Of a stretch of DNA of 43,445 nt, positions 1 to 7,834 are shown piece by piece. A program made the translations under genes and the position numbers. This stretch comes from Ktedonobacterales bacterium (GTDB lineage: Bacteria > Chloroflexota > Ktedonobacteria > Ktedonobacterales > DATBGS01), in assembly GCA_036557285.1 (NCBI GenBank), contig DATBHW010000024.1:1-43445 (forward strand), written 5' to 3'. Position 1 is the stretch's first letter; every line of letters starts with the position of its first letter. The notes under the pieces were generated by a model. It had not been told where the DNA came from. It saw nothing but the letters and a program-made list of their open reading frames with translations, and did no database searches.

Positions 1-1
1 C

Positions 2-121
2 TTTCGACGCTTGGTAAGAGACTATGAGCGCCTGCCTCAGACCCTGGCGGGGTTGCACTTCCTGGCCTTCGCTATTCTGCTGCTGCATCGCTTTATCACT
101 CTGGTCGTTCATTGTCTCTGA
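2..121 (+). CDS. IS5-like transposase, C-terminal end only (partial at window edge)
   Basis: An open frame enters from the left edge and stops at TGA 119-121. Its 39 residues contain RDYERLPQTLAGLHFLAFA followed by a short hydrophobic tail with LLLHRFI. This resembles the C-terminus of IS5-superfamily DDE transposases, where a conserved arginine/tyrosine segment and a leucine-rich tail follow the catalytic glutamate. The catalytic residues lie outside the window, so it is not possible to tell whether the gene is intact. The sequence right after the stop (about 120-140) may hold the terminal inverted repeat of the element, but the other end is not available to prove it. Confidence 0.7.
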   Translation, partial: FRRLVRDYERLPQTLAGLHFLAFAILLLHRFITLVVHCL

Positions 122-343
122 AGTTCATAACAGGCTCTAGAGACGCGCCTGCGGCTGCTTGAATCTGTGGCCGAGAACCTCGGCAGCAGCGTCGCTGATG
201 ATACCACATCGGGCGGCGCTGTTCTCTTTGCCCTGATAGGGCTGGTATAGGTCATGCTGGAATGGGCGCTAGAGGGATGGGCGAGGGGAAGCAGCAGCGA
301 AACCCAACCTGGAGCATCACTGGAAAACACCAAGAAAGGATAG

Positions 344-928
344 ATGCGGATGTCTACCACTATTCCGACCAGGCCCGGCCAGCCTGAGCAGCGAGCGAGA
401 GGGGATAATCGTGTGCGCTCGTATCCGGCTCCGAAGCCGCTGGCGACGATCACCGATCTGACCTCGCAGGAGGCGCAGGCTGTTACCGAGGCGCTCAATC
501 CGTTGATCGCGGATGCTTTTGCGCTCTATGCCAAGACCAAAAACTTTCACTGGCACCTGTCCGGGTCGCATTTCCACGATTTTCACGAGCTTTTTGACGA
601 GCAGGCCGATCAGATCTTTGCCGCCATTGACATCCTGGCCGAGCGCGTGCGCCGCGTTGGTGGGACGACCATTCGCAGCATCTCGCACATCGGTCAACTG
701 CAAACCATCGAGGACGATAACGAGGACTTTGTGCCAGCGGGCGAGATGATACGCCGCTTGATGCAAGATAACCTGCATATCGCCGAAATGCAGCGGGCAG
801 CCATTGACGTGTGCGAGAAGCGCCGCGATTCGGTGACGGCCAATCTGCTGCAAGAGATTCTGAATGGGACCGAGCGGCGGAAATGGTTCCTCTACGAGGT
901 TCTTCAGGGTGCGAATAACACAGACTGA
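344..928 (+). CDS. dps: Dps-family ferritin-like DNA-protection protein
   Basis: Dps proteins form dodecamers that oxidise Fe(II) with peroxide, store the iron and shield DNA in stress. The 194-residue protein has a divergent 45-residue N-terminal tail rich in Arg and Pro, which could bind DNA, followed by a four-helix ferritin-like domain. The diagnostic block is near residues 66-105: KNFHWHLSGSHFHDFH, then DEQADQIF and DILAERVR, which supplies the His/Asp/Glu ligands of the inter-subunit ferroxidase centre. The start ATG at 344 follows AAGAAAGGA; a second ATG lies two codons on. It is monocistronic: a strong hairpin follows the stop and the next gene runs the other way. No convincing promoter was found in 122-343. 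Confidence 0.93.
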   Translation: MRMSTTIPTRPGQPEQRARGDNRVRSYPAPKPLATITDLTSQEAQAVTEALNPLIADAFALYAKTKNFHWHLSGSHFHDFHELFDEQADQIFAAIDILAERVRRVGGTTIRSISHIGQLQTIEDDNEDFVPAGEMIRRLMQDNLHIAEMQRAAIDVCEKRRDSVTANLLQEILNGTERRKWFLYEVLQGANNTD

Positions 929-981
929 GGCGCGCCTCGTGAAAGGGCGCAATCCCATCTTAAGGAAGAAAGATAGTACAG

Positions 982-1032
982 AGGCAGCCAGCCGGTAGCG
1001 CGCATCAGATGCGCACTACCGGCTGGCTGCCT
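982..1032. terminator. Long convergent hairpin between dps and the zinc-ribbon gene
   Basis: Arms 982-998 and 1016-1032 pair perfectly over 17 bp. After one C/A mismatch a further 7 bp (1000-1006 with 1008-1014) close on a single-base apex. The 51-base near-perfect palindrome lies between two convergent genes and could stop transcription from both sides. There is no long T run, so it may act as a barrier or in RNA stabilisation rather than as a classical intrinsic terminator. Confidence 0.75.
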
Positions 1033-1075
1033 GATTCATGCTGCTGCCTGAAACGTATCCAGGCCCGCGCACTGG

Positions 1076-1609
1076 CTAGCCGCGTTCGCCAGCGCGCACG
1101 CCGCTGGCGCGAGCGGATGAGCGGCCATCGCTGCCAGCGCCATAGGCGCAGTAGGGGCAGACGTTCCACTTAAGTTCCAGCAAATGCTCGCAGCGTGGGC
1201 AGGGGCGGCGCAGCTTTGTGCCACAGGATGGACACACCTGGAAATCGCCCTCGACGCGATAGTGGCAGGTTGGGCAGGTGGGCCGCTCAGTCATTTCGGC
1301 CAGCAGGGACTCTTCCTCCAGTTGGCGCTCGTACAACTCGGCCAGCGTATGGCGCGGACGAAGAATCAGGTAAATGAAGAGGCCACCAACGGAGAAGACG
1401 GTGACGAGCAGCGTTGCGGCGACTTGCAGCACCATGTCCTGGCTGCGCGAGCGAATATCGCGCCAGGTCCAGATAATCAAGCTGGCCCAGAAGACCGCGA
1501 GGAATGCGAAGAGAAACGAGCCGCCAATGACCAGCCATTGCGTTATGTTGGTGGGTGTGTCTGCCATGACAGGCCCAATTGCCAGCGTTACCAGTATACC
1601 TTCAAACAC
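1076..1609 (-). CDS. Membrane-anchored double zinc-ribbon protein
   Basis: The 177-residue protein has two predicted transmembrane helices (about residues 25-47 and 60-83), a short acidic linker, and a C-terminal pair of zinc ribbons with CPTCHYRVEGDFQVCPSCG and CPRC...CPYC. The four CxxC knuckles fit two tetrahedral Zn sites (DZR-type). Such modules usually mediate protein contacts; no enzymatic function is visible. The start is taken as GTG at 1609 because AGGGGAG stands about 9 nt upstream; an internal ATG at 1567 (MADTPTN) has no good ribosome site. The last 20 residues are low-complexity Arg/Ala/Gly. It sits alone, convergent with dps. Confidence 0.75.
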   Translation of the reverse strand: MFEGILVTLAIGPVMADTPTNITQWLVIGGSFLFAFLAVFWASLIIWTWRDIRSRSQDMVLQVAATLLVTVFSVGGLFIYLILRPRHTLAELYERQLEEESLLAEMTERPTCPTCHYRVEGDFQVCPSCGTKLRRPCPRCEHLLELKWNVCPYCAYGAGSDGRSSARASGVRAGERG

Positions 1610-2101
1610 GAGAATCTACTCCCCTTTCGTGGTTCCCTGGGACAGCGATCAGCAGCGCGCACAATAGCATGTCTTTATACATAATTTCTTTCAGTATAAC
1701 GAGGCGCTGATCATCAAGATAACAGAATCCAAGCTCATGTATTACTTTCTGGCTTTTCCCTTTACTTGCCTGTGCCGCTTCCCGCTCCTCTCACTGCTGT
1801 AATAGATGCTGCAATATATCGCATGGCTGCCACGAGATGATCACCCGACGCAGCGTAGCAAGGTCAATGCCACATTGACACTCTTTCCGCCTGCTGAAGA
1901 AAGCGCCCCATTTATTCTCGCAGCCCATGATTTAAGACGGCCAGCTTTGCTTATATATAGCAGGAGAAATGCCAAATTATGCATAGCTGTCTGCGGCGCC
2001 AGCAGAGTCATTCGCCCCATTATAAGCCAGGAGAGTGCAAGGTGGCAAGCGCCAGCCGAACTCTAGCCAGAATGGGGGTGAGGGCGCGGGGAGCGCAGCG
2101 C
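1610..2101. other. Intergenic stretch without a recognisable gene
   Basis: This stretch of about 490 bases is richer in A+T than its surroundings. Short frames, such as one of 86 codons from 1806, lack a convincing ribosome site and any recognisable domain. AT-rich runs around 1676-1700 (TATACT- and TATAAA-like on the minus strand) could include the promoter of the zinc-ribbon gene, but no -35 element is correctly spaced. Nothing else was seen. Confidence 0.5.
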
Positions 2102-2133
2102 AAAAAACGACCGGGCATTATCAACGCCCGGTC
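2102..2133 (-). terminator. Intrinsic terminator of the MFS gene
   Basis: Read on the minus strand, an 8-bp perfect GC-rich stem (GACCGGGC with GCCCGGTC, + coordinates 2109-2116 and 2126-2133) has a 9-base loop and is followed by GTTTTTTG (2102-2108). Stem plus T run is the classical rho-independent form. It lies 28 bases beyond the stop of the efflux gene. Confidence 0.88.
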
Positions 2134-2160
2134 TACACACGCGGATTGCGAGTGATTTGG

Positions 2161-3729
2161 CTAATCGCCCGGCATGGGGGCAGGGGCCTGCTCAATCGTT
2201 CTCCCCTGCTTTTTCGCTTGCCTCGCTGCTTCTAGCGCGGGATCGCGGCCAACGAAGAGCGCCAGTGCTGTACAGATGCCGCAGCCAATGAGCGAGAACA
2301 GGAACGTATCATTCAGGCCCATCGTCACAGCGTGGTGGGTTACACAGGTCTGGAGCGCCTGCTGGCCGACCTGCTGGACACAGGCGCCCGCCACGCCGCT
2401 GAGCGGGTGTGTCGAGAAACCAGCAGCTATATCGCTGGCGTGGACGGTCGTTCGCTGCGTCAGGTAGGTGGTGAGGACTGCCACCCCCACCGCTCCGAAG
2501 ACTATCTTGGTCGCGCTTATCAGTGATGTTGCTTTTGCCATTTGTTGATTGCTGACGACTGAGACGGCCAGCGTTTGCAGGGGCTGACCGACCAGACCGA
2601 GGCCGATGCCGCGCAGGATCAGCCAGAGTTGTAGATCGGCCCCGCTGGTCGTCACGTCCAGGTGCGTAAAGCCGATCATCGAAATGGCGACAAGGGCGAC
2701 GCCGGTGACGGCCAGGATACGCGGTCCCACGTTGTTATAGAGCTTTCCGCCAATCGCCAGCCCTACAGCCGTAGCCAGACCCTGAAGGATCAAAATCTCG
2801 CCGGTAGTCAGCGCGGACAAGTCTTCCACTTGCTCGAAGAAGAAGGGTACGAGAAAGAGGCTGCCGAAAAGGACGGCCACCGTAGCCCACTGGAGGATAT
2901 TGGCGATGGTAAACGTGTAGCTGCGGAAGAGCCGAATATCAATCACCGGGTCTTTGGCCCGCAGCTCGACCAGAATAAACGCGATCAGCAGCGCGCCACC
3001 GGCGGCCAGGAAGGCGAGGACCGTTGTATCGCTCCAGCCGTGTATCCCGGCCTCGTTGATGCCGTACACGAAGGCACTGAAGCCTGCCATAGAGAGTACC
3101 AGGCCGGGCAGATCAAAGCGGCGCGCGCCTGGCTCGCCGCTGCCGTTGGCCTCGTCCGCGCGTTCGGAGGCTCTTCCATGCAGGACCAGGAACGCCAGGG
3201 CAAAGGCCAAAACGCCAATCGGCAGATTGATGGTGAAGATCGCGTTCCAGCTAAAGTTTGTCGCCAGGTAGCCTCCCAACGTCGGGCCAAAGGCTGGCCC
3301 AAGCAGCAGCGGAATCATCAGCAGCACAATCGCGCTCGCGCGCTCGGTAGGCCCAAAAAGACGGAAGATAATCGCCATCGCCACCGGCACCAGAGCGCCG
3401 CCGCCAAGGCCCTGAAGGATACGGAAGCCGATCAGCCATTGCTCTGTGGGGGCGATCACACAGAGCGCGGAGCCGAGGGTAAAAAGTCCCAGGGCGATAA
3501 GAAAAATGGTTTTGGTACCCACGCGATCACTGAGATAGCCGGTGATGGGGATGACGGCTGCCTGCGCCAGAAAGTAGCCAGTACCGACCCAGGTAATCGT
3601 CTGGAAATCAGTATGGAATGCGGTGGCGATCTGGGGCAGCACTACGGTCACAATGGTATTATCGAGGATCGCCATCAGCATGCCCAGCGCAATCACCAGC
3701 GTGGCCTGCCACCTGTAACTGAGACCCAT
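2161..3729 (-). CDS. DHA2-family MFS multidrug efflux transporter (EmrB/QacA type)
   Basis: This proton-driven drug exporter of the major facilitator superfamily is 522 residues long with about 14 hydrophobic segments, the size and topology of the DHA2 (14-TM) group. Motif A is seen as GYLSDRVGTKTI in the loop after helix 2, and the antiporter motif C as LLGPAFGPTLGGYLA in helix 5; D-x-T-I-V in helix 1 (LDNTIVTVVLPQIA) is the DHA2 motif D1. The start at 3729 (MGLSYRWQ) is chosen because AAGGAG precedes it by 7 nt; an upstream ATG at 3753 lacks this. The C-terminal tail is short and charged. It has its own consensus promoter (3803-3832) and terminator. No TetR or MarR regulator gene is adjacent, so control must come from elsewhere. 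Substrate unknown. Confidence 0.92.
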   Translation of the reverse strand: MGLSYRWQATLVIALGMLMAILDNTIVTVVLPQIATAFHTDFQTITWVGTGYFLAQAAVIPITGYLSDRVGTKTIFLIALGLFTLGSALCVIAPTEQWLIGFRILQGLGGGALVPVAMAIIFRLFGPTERASAIVLLMIPLLLGPAFGPTLGGYLATNFSWNAIFTINLPIGVLAFALAFLVLHGRASERADEANGSGEPGARRFDLPGLVLSMAGFSAFVYGINEAGIHGWSDTTVLAFLAAGGALLIAFILVELRAKDPVIDIRLFRSYTFTIANILQWATVAVLFGSLFLVPFFFEQVEDLSALTTGEILILQGLATAVGLAIGGKLYNNVGPRILAVTGVALVAISMIGFTHLDVTTSGADLQLWLILRGIGLGLVGQPLQTLAVSVVSNQQMAKATSLISATKIVFGAVGVAVLTTYLTQRTTVHASDIAAGFSTHPLSGVAGACVQQVGQQALQTCVTHHAVTMGLNDTFLFSLIGCGICTALALFVGRDPALEAARQAKKQGRTIEQAPAPMPGD

Positions 3730-3802
3730 GAGTCCGCTCCTTTTGAGCAACACAAAAACTTGAAAAACGTTCTCTAATAAACTTATTTTGAGCCTAACCT
3801 CA

Positions 3803-3832
3803 ATTATAGGGAAGAGCTTCTGGTATTGTCAA
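3803..3832 (-). promoter_or_regulatory. Sigma70-type promoter of the MFS gene
   Basis: On the minus strand TTGACA (3827-3832), an 18-nt spacer and TATAAT (3803-3808) match both hexamers perfectly. Transcription would start near 3796, giving a leader of about 67 nt. That leader holds the imperfect palindrome AATAAGTTTATT, a possible operator. On the opposite strand a TATAAT (3854-3859) may serve the cupin gene, but without a good -35. Confidence 0.82.
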
Positions 3833-3917
3833 GGGTTTACGCCAGGTGAGGTTTATAATGGTCGTAGGACAATGCGTCTGTGGCGTGAGACGCTGAAGCT
3901 TGAAGGAGCTTGAAAGG

Positions 3918-4241
3918 ATGAACCAGGCAATGGAGATTACCCGCTGGCAGGATGAAAAGCTGCCGCGCGAAGAGGAATTACGGGGGCGCATGGTGGCGGA
4001 AGGCTTATCGCCGCATAGCTGGTCGAATGGGCCAGGCGACGAGTATGCTGTCCATAGCCACAGCTATACCAAGGTGCTGTACTGCGTGCGCGGCGGCATT
4101 CGCTTCACGCTGCCCGATCAGCAGGAAGGTATTGATCTGGGGCCAGGAGACCGAATGATAGTGCCCGCCGGAACGCAACATGGCGCGGTGGTCGGTCCGG
4201 CGGGCGTGACGTGCATCGAAGCGCCGCGCTACGAGCGTTGA
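3918..4241 (+). CDS. Small single-domain cupin protein
   Basis: A 107-residue protein made of one cupin beta-barrel. Motif 1 is represented by HSHSYTKVLYCVRGGIRFTL and motif 2 by GPGDRMIVPAGTQHGAVV, which supply a plausible His/His/His (or Glu) metal site. Stand-alone cupins of this size are often sugar or small-molecule binding proteins or dioxygenase-like enzymes; the substrate cannot be deduced. The ATG at 3918 follows AAGGAG by 9 nt; an upstream TTG at 3900 overlaps that ribosome site and is unlikely. It is convergent with the VOC gene, with only 14 bases between stops and no hairpin. Confidence 0.8.
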   Translation: MNQAMEITRWQDEKLPREEELRGRMVAEGLSPHSWSNGPGDEYAVHSHSYTKVLYCVRGGIRFTLPDQQEGIDLGPGDRMIVPAGTQHGAVVGPAGVTCIEAPRYER

Positions 4242-4255
4242 GGCGCAGTGGCGGT

Positions 4256-4636
4256 TTAGTGCTTGTGCGGCAAGGTGGTAAAGAGGCCAATCTTGTTGCC
4301 GGTTGGGTCGGCGAAGACGGCAAACCAGCCCACTTGCGGGATGTCGGTCTTGGGCAGCACGACTTTGCCGCCAAGAGACTGTACCTTTGCCAGAGAGGCT
4401 TCGATGTCGTCGGTGTCAATGTAGATCAGGACTTCGCCGACCTTATAGCTGACACCCATAGCTTCTCCTGGCTTGACGAATCCGCCGCCGGGGCCGCCCT
4501 CAGCCTGGAACATGGGGTAGCCTTCAAAGCTCGGGTCAGTCTGGATGTTCCAGCCGAAGGCATCCTCGTAGAACTTGGCAGCGGCTTTGGTATCGGTGCC
4601 GGGAATTTCGATATGGACAATGGGGTGGTTGGACAT
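4256..4636 (-). CDS. VOC-family (glyoxalase/bleomycin-resistance fold) protein
   Basis: This 126-residue protein has the beta-alpha-beta-beta-beta vicinal oxygen chelate fold: PIVHIEIPGTDTKAAAKFYEDAFGW at the N-terminus, a Gly-rich GGPGGG central loop, and the ending VFADPTGNKIGLF. The family covers glyoxalases, extradiol dioxygenases and antibiotic-binding proteins. Sequences of this type are usually annotated as VOC proteins of unknown substrate. The start at 4636 follows GGAG with 9-nt spacing. It is transcribed from a perfect promoter that contains a GAAC-N4-GTTC operator (4704-4732), so it may be damage- or stress-inducible; this is inference from the site. Confidence 0.85.
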   Translation of the reverse strand: MSNHPIVHIEIPGTDTKAAAKFYEDAFGWNIQTDPSFEGYPMFQAEGGPGGGFVKPGEAMGVSYKVGEVLIYIDTDDIEASLAKVQSLGGKVVLPKTDIPQVGWFAVFADPTGNKIGLFTTLPHKH

Positions 4637-4703
4637 GAAACGGGTCTCCTTCTTGTATACAAGCGTGTTCATCGAAAGGATGATAGGCTTCGGACCTGCT
4701 GCA

Positions 4704-4732
4704 AGTATAGAACATAAGTTCAATGGTGTCAA
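4704..4732 (-). promoter_or_regulatory. Consensus promoter with embedded LexA-like operator (VOC gene)
   Basis: On the minus strand TTGACA (4727-4732), a 17-nt spacer and TATACT (4704-4709). The spacer contains GAAC-TTAT-GTTC (4710-4721), the core of the Gram-positive SOS box, directly abutting the -10, where a bound repressor would block RNA polymerase. The same architecture recurs at 21210-21238. The divergent DUF4291 gene starts 29 bases beyond the -35, so the site could also affect it. Confidence 0.78.
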
Positions 4733-4760
4733 GAGTGGCGGTTTTTTTTCTGGAGGTTCG

Positions 4761-5360
4761 ATGGCTGAGCGAGAGATTCGGGCGGATTATGATGAACGCT
4801 CGATCATTGTCTATCAAGCGTATCGTAAAGAGATCGCGCTGCCTGCCATTGCGCAGAACCACTTTGTGCCGCCGTTTTCCTTGAATCGGATGACGTGGAT
4901 TAAGCCGTCATTTCTCTGGATGATGGAGCGGAGCAACTGGGGAAGAAAGCCGGGGCAGGAATATATCCTGGCGATTCGCATTACGCGCCAGGGCTGGGAA
5001 GAGGCGTTGTCGCAGGCGGTGCTGACAACGCCAGACAGCGGCATCTATCGTGACGCCGACGAGTGGCGCAGCCAACAAAAGCAGGCGCTGGTCAACATCC
5101 AATGGGATCCAGAGCGCACGATTCACGGAGCCAGCCTGCCCTATCGCAGCATTCAAGTGGGCCTGAGCCGCCATATCATCGAAAAATACGTCAGTGAGTG
5201 GACGCTGGAGATACGCAATGCGACGCCGCTGGTGCGCAAAATCTCCGCCTTGCTGAAGGCCGGGGAAACCAGCAAAGCACAGGATTTGCTGCCCAAAGAA
5301 CGGGTGTATCCAGTCAGCCCGGCCATTGCCAGGCGGTTAGGCATAAAATTGCCAGAGTAG
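4761..5360 (+). CDS. DUF4291 family protein
   Basis: The 199-residue protein fits the DUF4291 family over its whole length. Features are the N-terminal IRADYDERSIIVYQAY segment, the block MTWIKPSFLWMMERSNWG around residues 45-62 and the core VQWDPERT-like segment seen as IQWDPERTIHG. The family has no established biochemical function; it is widespread in bacteria and fungi as a single-domain cytosolic protein. The ATG at 4761 follows GGAGG with short 4-nt spacing. The gene is divergent from the VOC gene and shares its intergenic region with the GAAC-N4-GTTC promoter. Confidence 0.82.
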   Translation: MAEREIRADYDERSIIVYQAYRKEIALPAIAQNHFVPPFSLNRMTWIKPSFLWMMERSNWGRKPGQEYILAIRITRQGWEEALSQAVLTTPDSGIYRDADEWRSQQKQALVNIQWDPERTIHGASLPYRSIQVGLSRHIIEKYVSEWTLEIRNATPLVRKISALLKAGETSKAQDLLPKERVYPVSPAIARRLGIKLPE

Positions 5361-5394
5361 GGAGGAGACGGAGGGGTAGTACATAATTTCGCGC

Positions 5395-5423
5395 TTGACA
5401 GGGGCCGGGCAAGCTACTATGCT
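5395..5423 (+). promoter_or_regulatory. Promoter of the SDR/acyl-CoA ligase/R2lox operon
   Basis: TTGACA (5395-5400), a 17-nt spacer and TATGCT (5418-5423) form a near-consensus sigma70-type promoter. The predicted start near 5430 leaves a leader of about 78 nt before the SDR gene. A second TTGACA at 5466 has no -10 partner. Confidence 0.82.
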
Positions 5424-5507
5424 TAGGACAGAAGCCCACTTTTTCTCCTGATGTCGTTGTGTATCCTTGACAGGCTGATTGTTCCACCAACAGAAAGAGG
5501 ATTGCTG

Positions 5508-6275
5508 ATGGGCAGACTCGATGGACGAGTCGCGTTTGTGACCGGCGCGGGGCGCGGCATTGGCGCTGCGACGGCGCTGCGCCTGGCGGAAGAGGGCGCG
5601 CGGGTGACGCTGGCAGATGTTGATACGGAGAACTGCGCACAGGTGGCCCGCGAAATAGAGACGCTGGGTTCCGAGGCGCTGGTCGTCGCGTGCGATGTCT
5701 CGAATGCCGATGCGGTTCAGCAGGCTGTTGATCAGGCGGCCAGCAAGTTTGGGCGGCTGGATATTCTGGTCAATAACGCCGGAATTACGCGCGATAATTT
5801 GCTTTTCAAGATGAGCGATGGGGACTGGGATGCCGTCATCAACGTCCATCTCAAGGGCGCGTTTCTCTGCTCGCGGGCGGCGCAGAAGTATATGGTTGAG
5901 CAGCACTATGGGCGCATTATCAGTATGTCGTCCACCTCGGCGTTGGGCAATCGCGGCCAGACGAACTACTCCACTGCCAAGGCGGGCTTGCAGGGCATGA
6001 CGCGGACGCTGGCGATTGAGCTTGGGCCATTTGGGGTGACGGCCAACGCCATCGCGCCGGGCTTTATTGATACGGAGATGACGCGAGCCACCGCGCGGCG
6101 CCTGGGCATTACGCCTGAGCAAATGATCGAAGAGGCGAGCAAGCGCATTCCGGTGCGGCGCGTGGGCCAGCCGCGCGATATTGCCAATGTGATCTGCTTC
6201 CTGGCCTCAGAAGAGGCGGGCTTTGTGAGCGGCCAGGTCATCTATGTCGCTGGCGGTCCGGCGCGCAACGAATAG
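5508..6275 (+). CDS. Short-chain dehydrogenase/reductase (FabG-like)
   Basis: A classical SDR oxidoreductase of 255 residues using NAD(P)H. The nucleotide-binding motif TGAGRGIG is at 12-19, NNAG at 89-92, and the catalytic Ser141-Tyr154-Lys158 triad lies in the segment ISMSSTSALGNRGQTNYSTAK. The PG motif (APGFIDTEM) follows. Overall it resembles 3-oxoacyl-[ACP] reductase, so a 3-oxo or 3-hydroxyacyl substrate is likely, but FabG-like SDRs are often recruited to other pathways. The ATG at 5508 follows AAGAGG with 7-nt spacing; an upstream in-frame ATG at 5451 lacks a site. It is the first gene after a consensus promoter, and the acyl-CoA ligase starts 13 bases after its stop, which suggests action on CoA thioesters or their products. 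Confidence 0.9.
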   Translation: MGRLDGRVAFVTGAGRGIGAATALRLAEEGARVTLADVDTENCAQVAREIETLGSEALVVACDVSNADAVQQAVDQAASKFGRLDILVNNAGITRDNLLFKMSDGDWDAVINVHLKGAFLCSRAAQKYMVEQHYGRIISMSSTSALGNRGQTNYSTAKAGLQGMTRTLAIELGPFGVTANAIAPGFIDTEMTRATARRLGITPEQMIEEASKRIPVRRVGQPRDIANVICFLASEEAGFVSGQVIYVAGGPARNE

Positions 6276-6288
6276 GAGTACAGCAACT

Positions 6289-7833
6289 ATGCAGCTTGGC
6301 GAACTGGTGGCGCGGGCCGCGGCCCGCTTTCCTGACAAGGCGGCCATCCTCTTTAAAGATCAGCGGATCAGCTACAGCGAGTTGAACGCGCGGGTGAATC
6401 GCGTGGCGAATGGGCTGGCGAAGCTGGGCGTGCAGCGGGGTGATCGAGTTGCCATCTATATCCATAACCTGCCGCAGTTTGTGGAGGCGTTTTATGGCGT
6501 GCAGGTCTGTGGAGCGACGGTCATCCCGATGAATGTGATGTACAAGGCCGGTGAGATTGAGTACATCATGAACGACGCGGGAGTCAAGGCTATTCTCACG
6601 CTCGCGCCGTTCTATCCCAATGTCCAGGCCATCCGCGAGCAGGTGCCTGCGCTGGAGCACGCGATTGTGCTGGGCGCGGAGCCGCTGCCGGGGGCTATGC
6701 TCTGGCATCAGGCGTTTGCCGGGCAATCCGACCAGGCGACGCCAGCCGCAGGCGAAGAGGAAGATGTGGCCGTCATCCTCTATACGTCGGGTACGACGGG
6801 CCGACCCAAGGGCGCGATGCTGACGCATAAGAACCTGATTGTGAATATCGAGCAAACGAGCCAACTGCCCCGCCTCCAGTTTGATGAGCACGATATTGTC
6901 TGGATTGGCCTGCCGCTGTTCCACAGCTACGCGCTCAGTGTTGGCATGAACGCCTGCATCTATCACGGAGGGACGCTGGATATTATGGAACGCTTTGACC
7001 CGGCGGCGTCCCTGGAGATGTTCCAGAAGGATAAGGTCAGCATCCTGCTGGCCGCGCCGCCGATGTATGTGGCCTGGGTTCTCAATCCGGCGGCCAGTGC
7101 CTATGATCTCTCCTCGATTCGCGTTGCCAGTTCTGGCGCGGCGGCTTTGCCGGTGGCGGTGCTGGAAAAGTTCAAGCACCTGACGGGCGTGGACATTATG
7201 GAGGGCTACGGCCTGACGGAAACCGCGCCGGTAGCGACGACGAACGCGGCAGGCCCGGTGACAAAGCCCGGCTCGATTGGTCCGGCGCTGCCGCAGATGG
7301 AGATCAAGATCGTTGACGACAACGATAACGAGGTTCCAGTTGGGCAGATTGGCGAGCTGGTCTGTCGCGGCCCCAATGTGATGAAGGGCTACTTCAATAA
7401 GCCGGAGGCCAACGAAGAAGCCTTCCGCAACGGCTGGTTCCATACCGGCGATATGGCGCGGGTGGATGAAGACGGCTACTACTACATTGAGGACCGCAAA
7501 AAGGATATGATTCTGGTATCGGGCTTCAATGTCTATCCGCGCGAGGTGGAAGAGTTCCTGTATCGCCATCCCAAGATTGCCGATGCGGCGGTGGTGCAGG
7601 CGCCAGATGAATATCAGGGCGAGTCGGTGCTGGCCTTTGTGGTTCTCAAGCAAGGCGAGACAGCTACCGAGGAAGAGATTATTGAATACTGCCGCAACGG
7701 GATCGCCGTCTTCAAGAGTCCGCGCCGCGTCGAGTTCCGCAGCGAACTGCCCAAGAATATGACCGGCAAGGTGCTGCGCCGCGAACTGCGCGAGGAAGCT
7801 GCGCGGCTGGCCGCGGCGCGCAAGAAGGGGTAA
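6289..7833 (+). CDS. Acyl-CoA synthetase (fatty-acid/carboxylate CoA ligase, AMP-forming)
   Basis: An ANL-superfamily enzyme of 514 residues that activates a carboxylic acid to its CoA thioester through an acyl-AMP intermediate. The P-loop-like A3 motif YTSGTTGRPKG is at 165-175, followed by the A5 motif GYGLTET, the DDND/GELVCRGPNVMKGY region, the hinge motif DRKKDMILVSGFNVYPREVE, and the catalytic C-terminal lysine in PKNMTGKVLRREL. These are features of medium/long-chain fatty acyl-CoA ligases. No membrane segment is seen. AGGAG lies about 10 nt before the ATG at 6289. It is second in the operon; the R2lox gene starts one base after its stop, so the two are probably translationally coupled and act on related substrates. 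Confidence 0.93.
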   Translation: MQLGELVARAAARFPDKAAILFKDQRISYSELNARVNRVANGLAKLGVQRGDRVAIYIHNLPQFVEAFYGVQVCGATVIPMNVMYKAGEIEYIMNDAGVKAILTLAPFYPNVQAIREQVPALEHAIVLGAEPLPGAMLWHQAFAGQSDQATPAAGEEEDVAVILYTSGTTGRPKGAMLTHKNLIVNIEQTSQLPRLQFDEHDIVWIGLPLFHSYALSVGMNACIYHGGTLDIMERFDPAASLEMFQKDKVSILLAAPPMYVAWVLNPAASAYDLSSIRVASSGAAALPVAVLEKFKHLTGVDIMEGYGLTETAPVATTNAAGPVTKPGSIGPALPQMEIKIVDDNDNEVPVGQIGELVCRGPNVMKGYFNKPEANEEAFRNGWFHTGDMARVDEDGYYYIEDRKKDMILVSGFNVYPREVEEFLYRHPKIADAAVVQAPDEYQGESVLAFVVLKQGETATEEEIIEYCRNGIAVFKSPRRVEFRSELPKNMTGKVLRRELREEAARLAAARKKG

Positions 7834-7834
7834 T

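Noticed and set aside
1806-2066. 86-codon frame in the 1.6-2.1 kb gap
   Set aside because: No ribosome site, no domain, and composition unlike neighbouring genes.
2662-3777. 371-codon plus-strand frame opposite the MFS gene
   Set aside because: Composition is polar and repetitive, there is no ribosome site, and it is antisense to a clear transporter.
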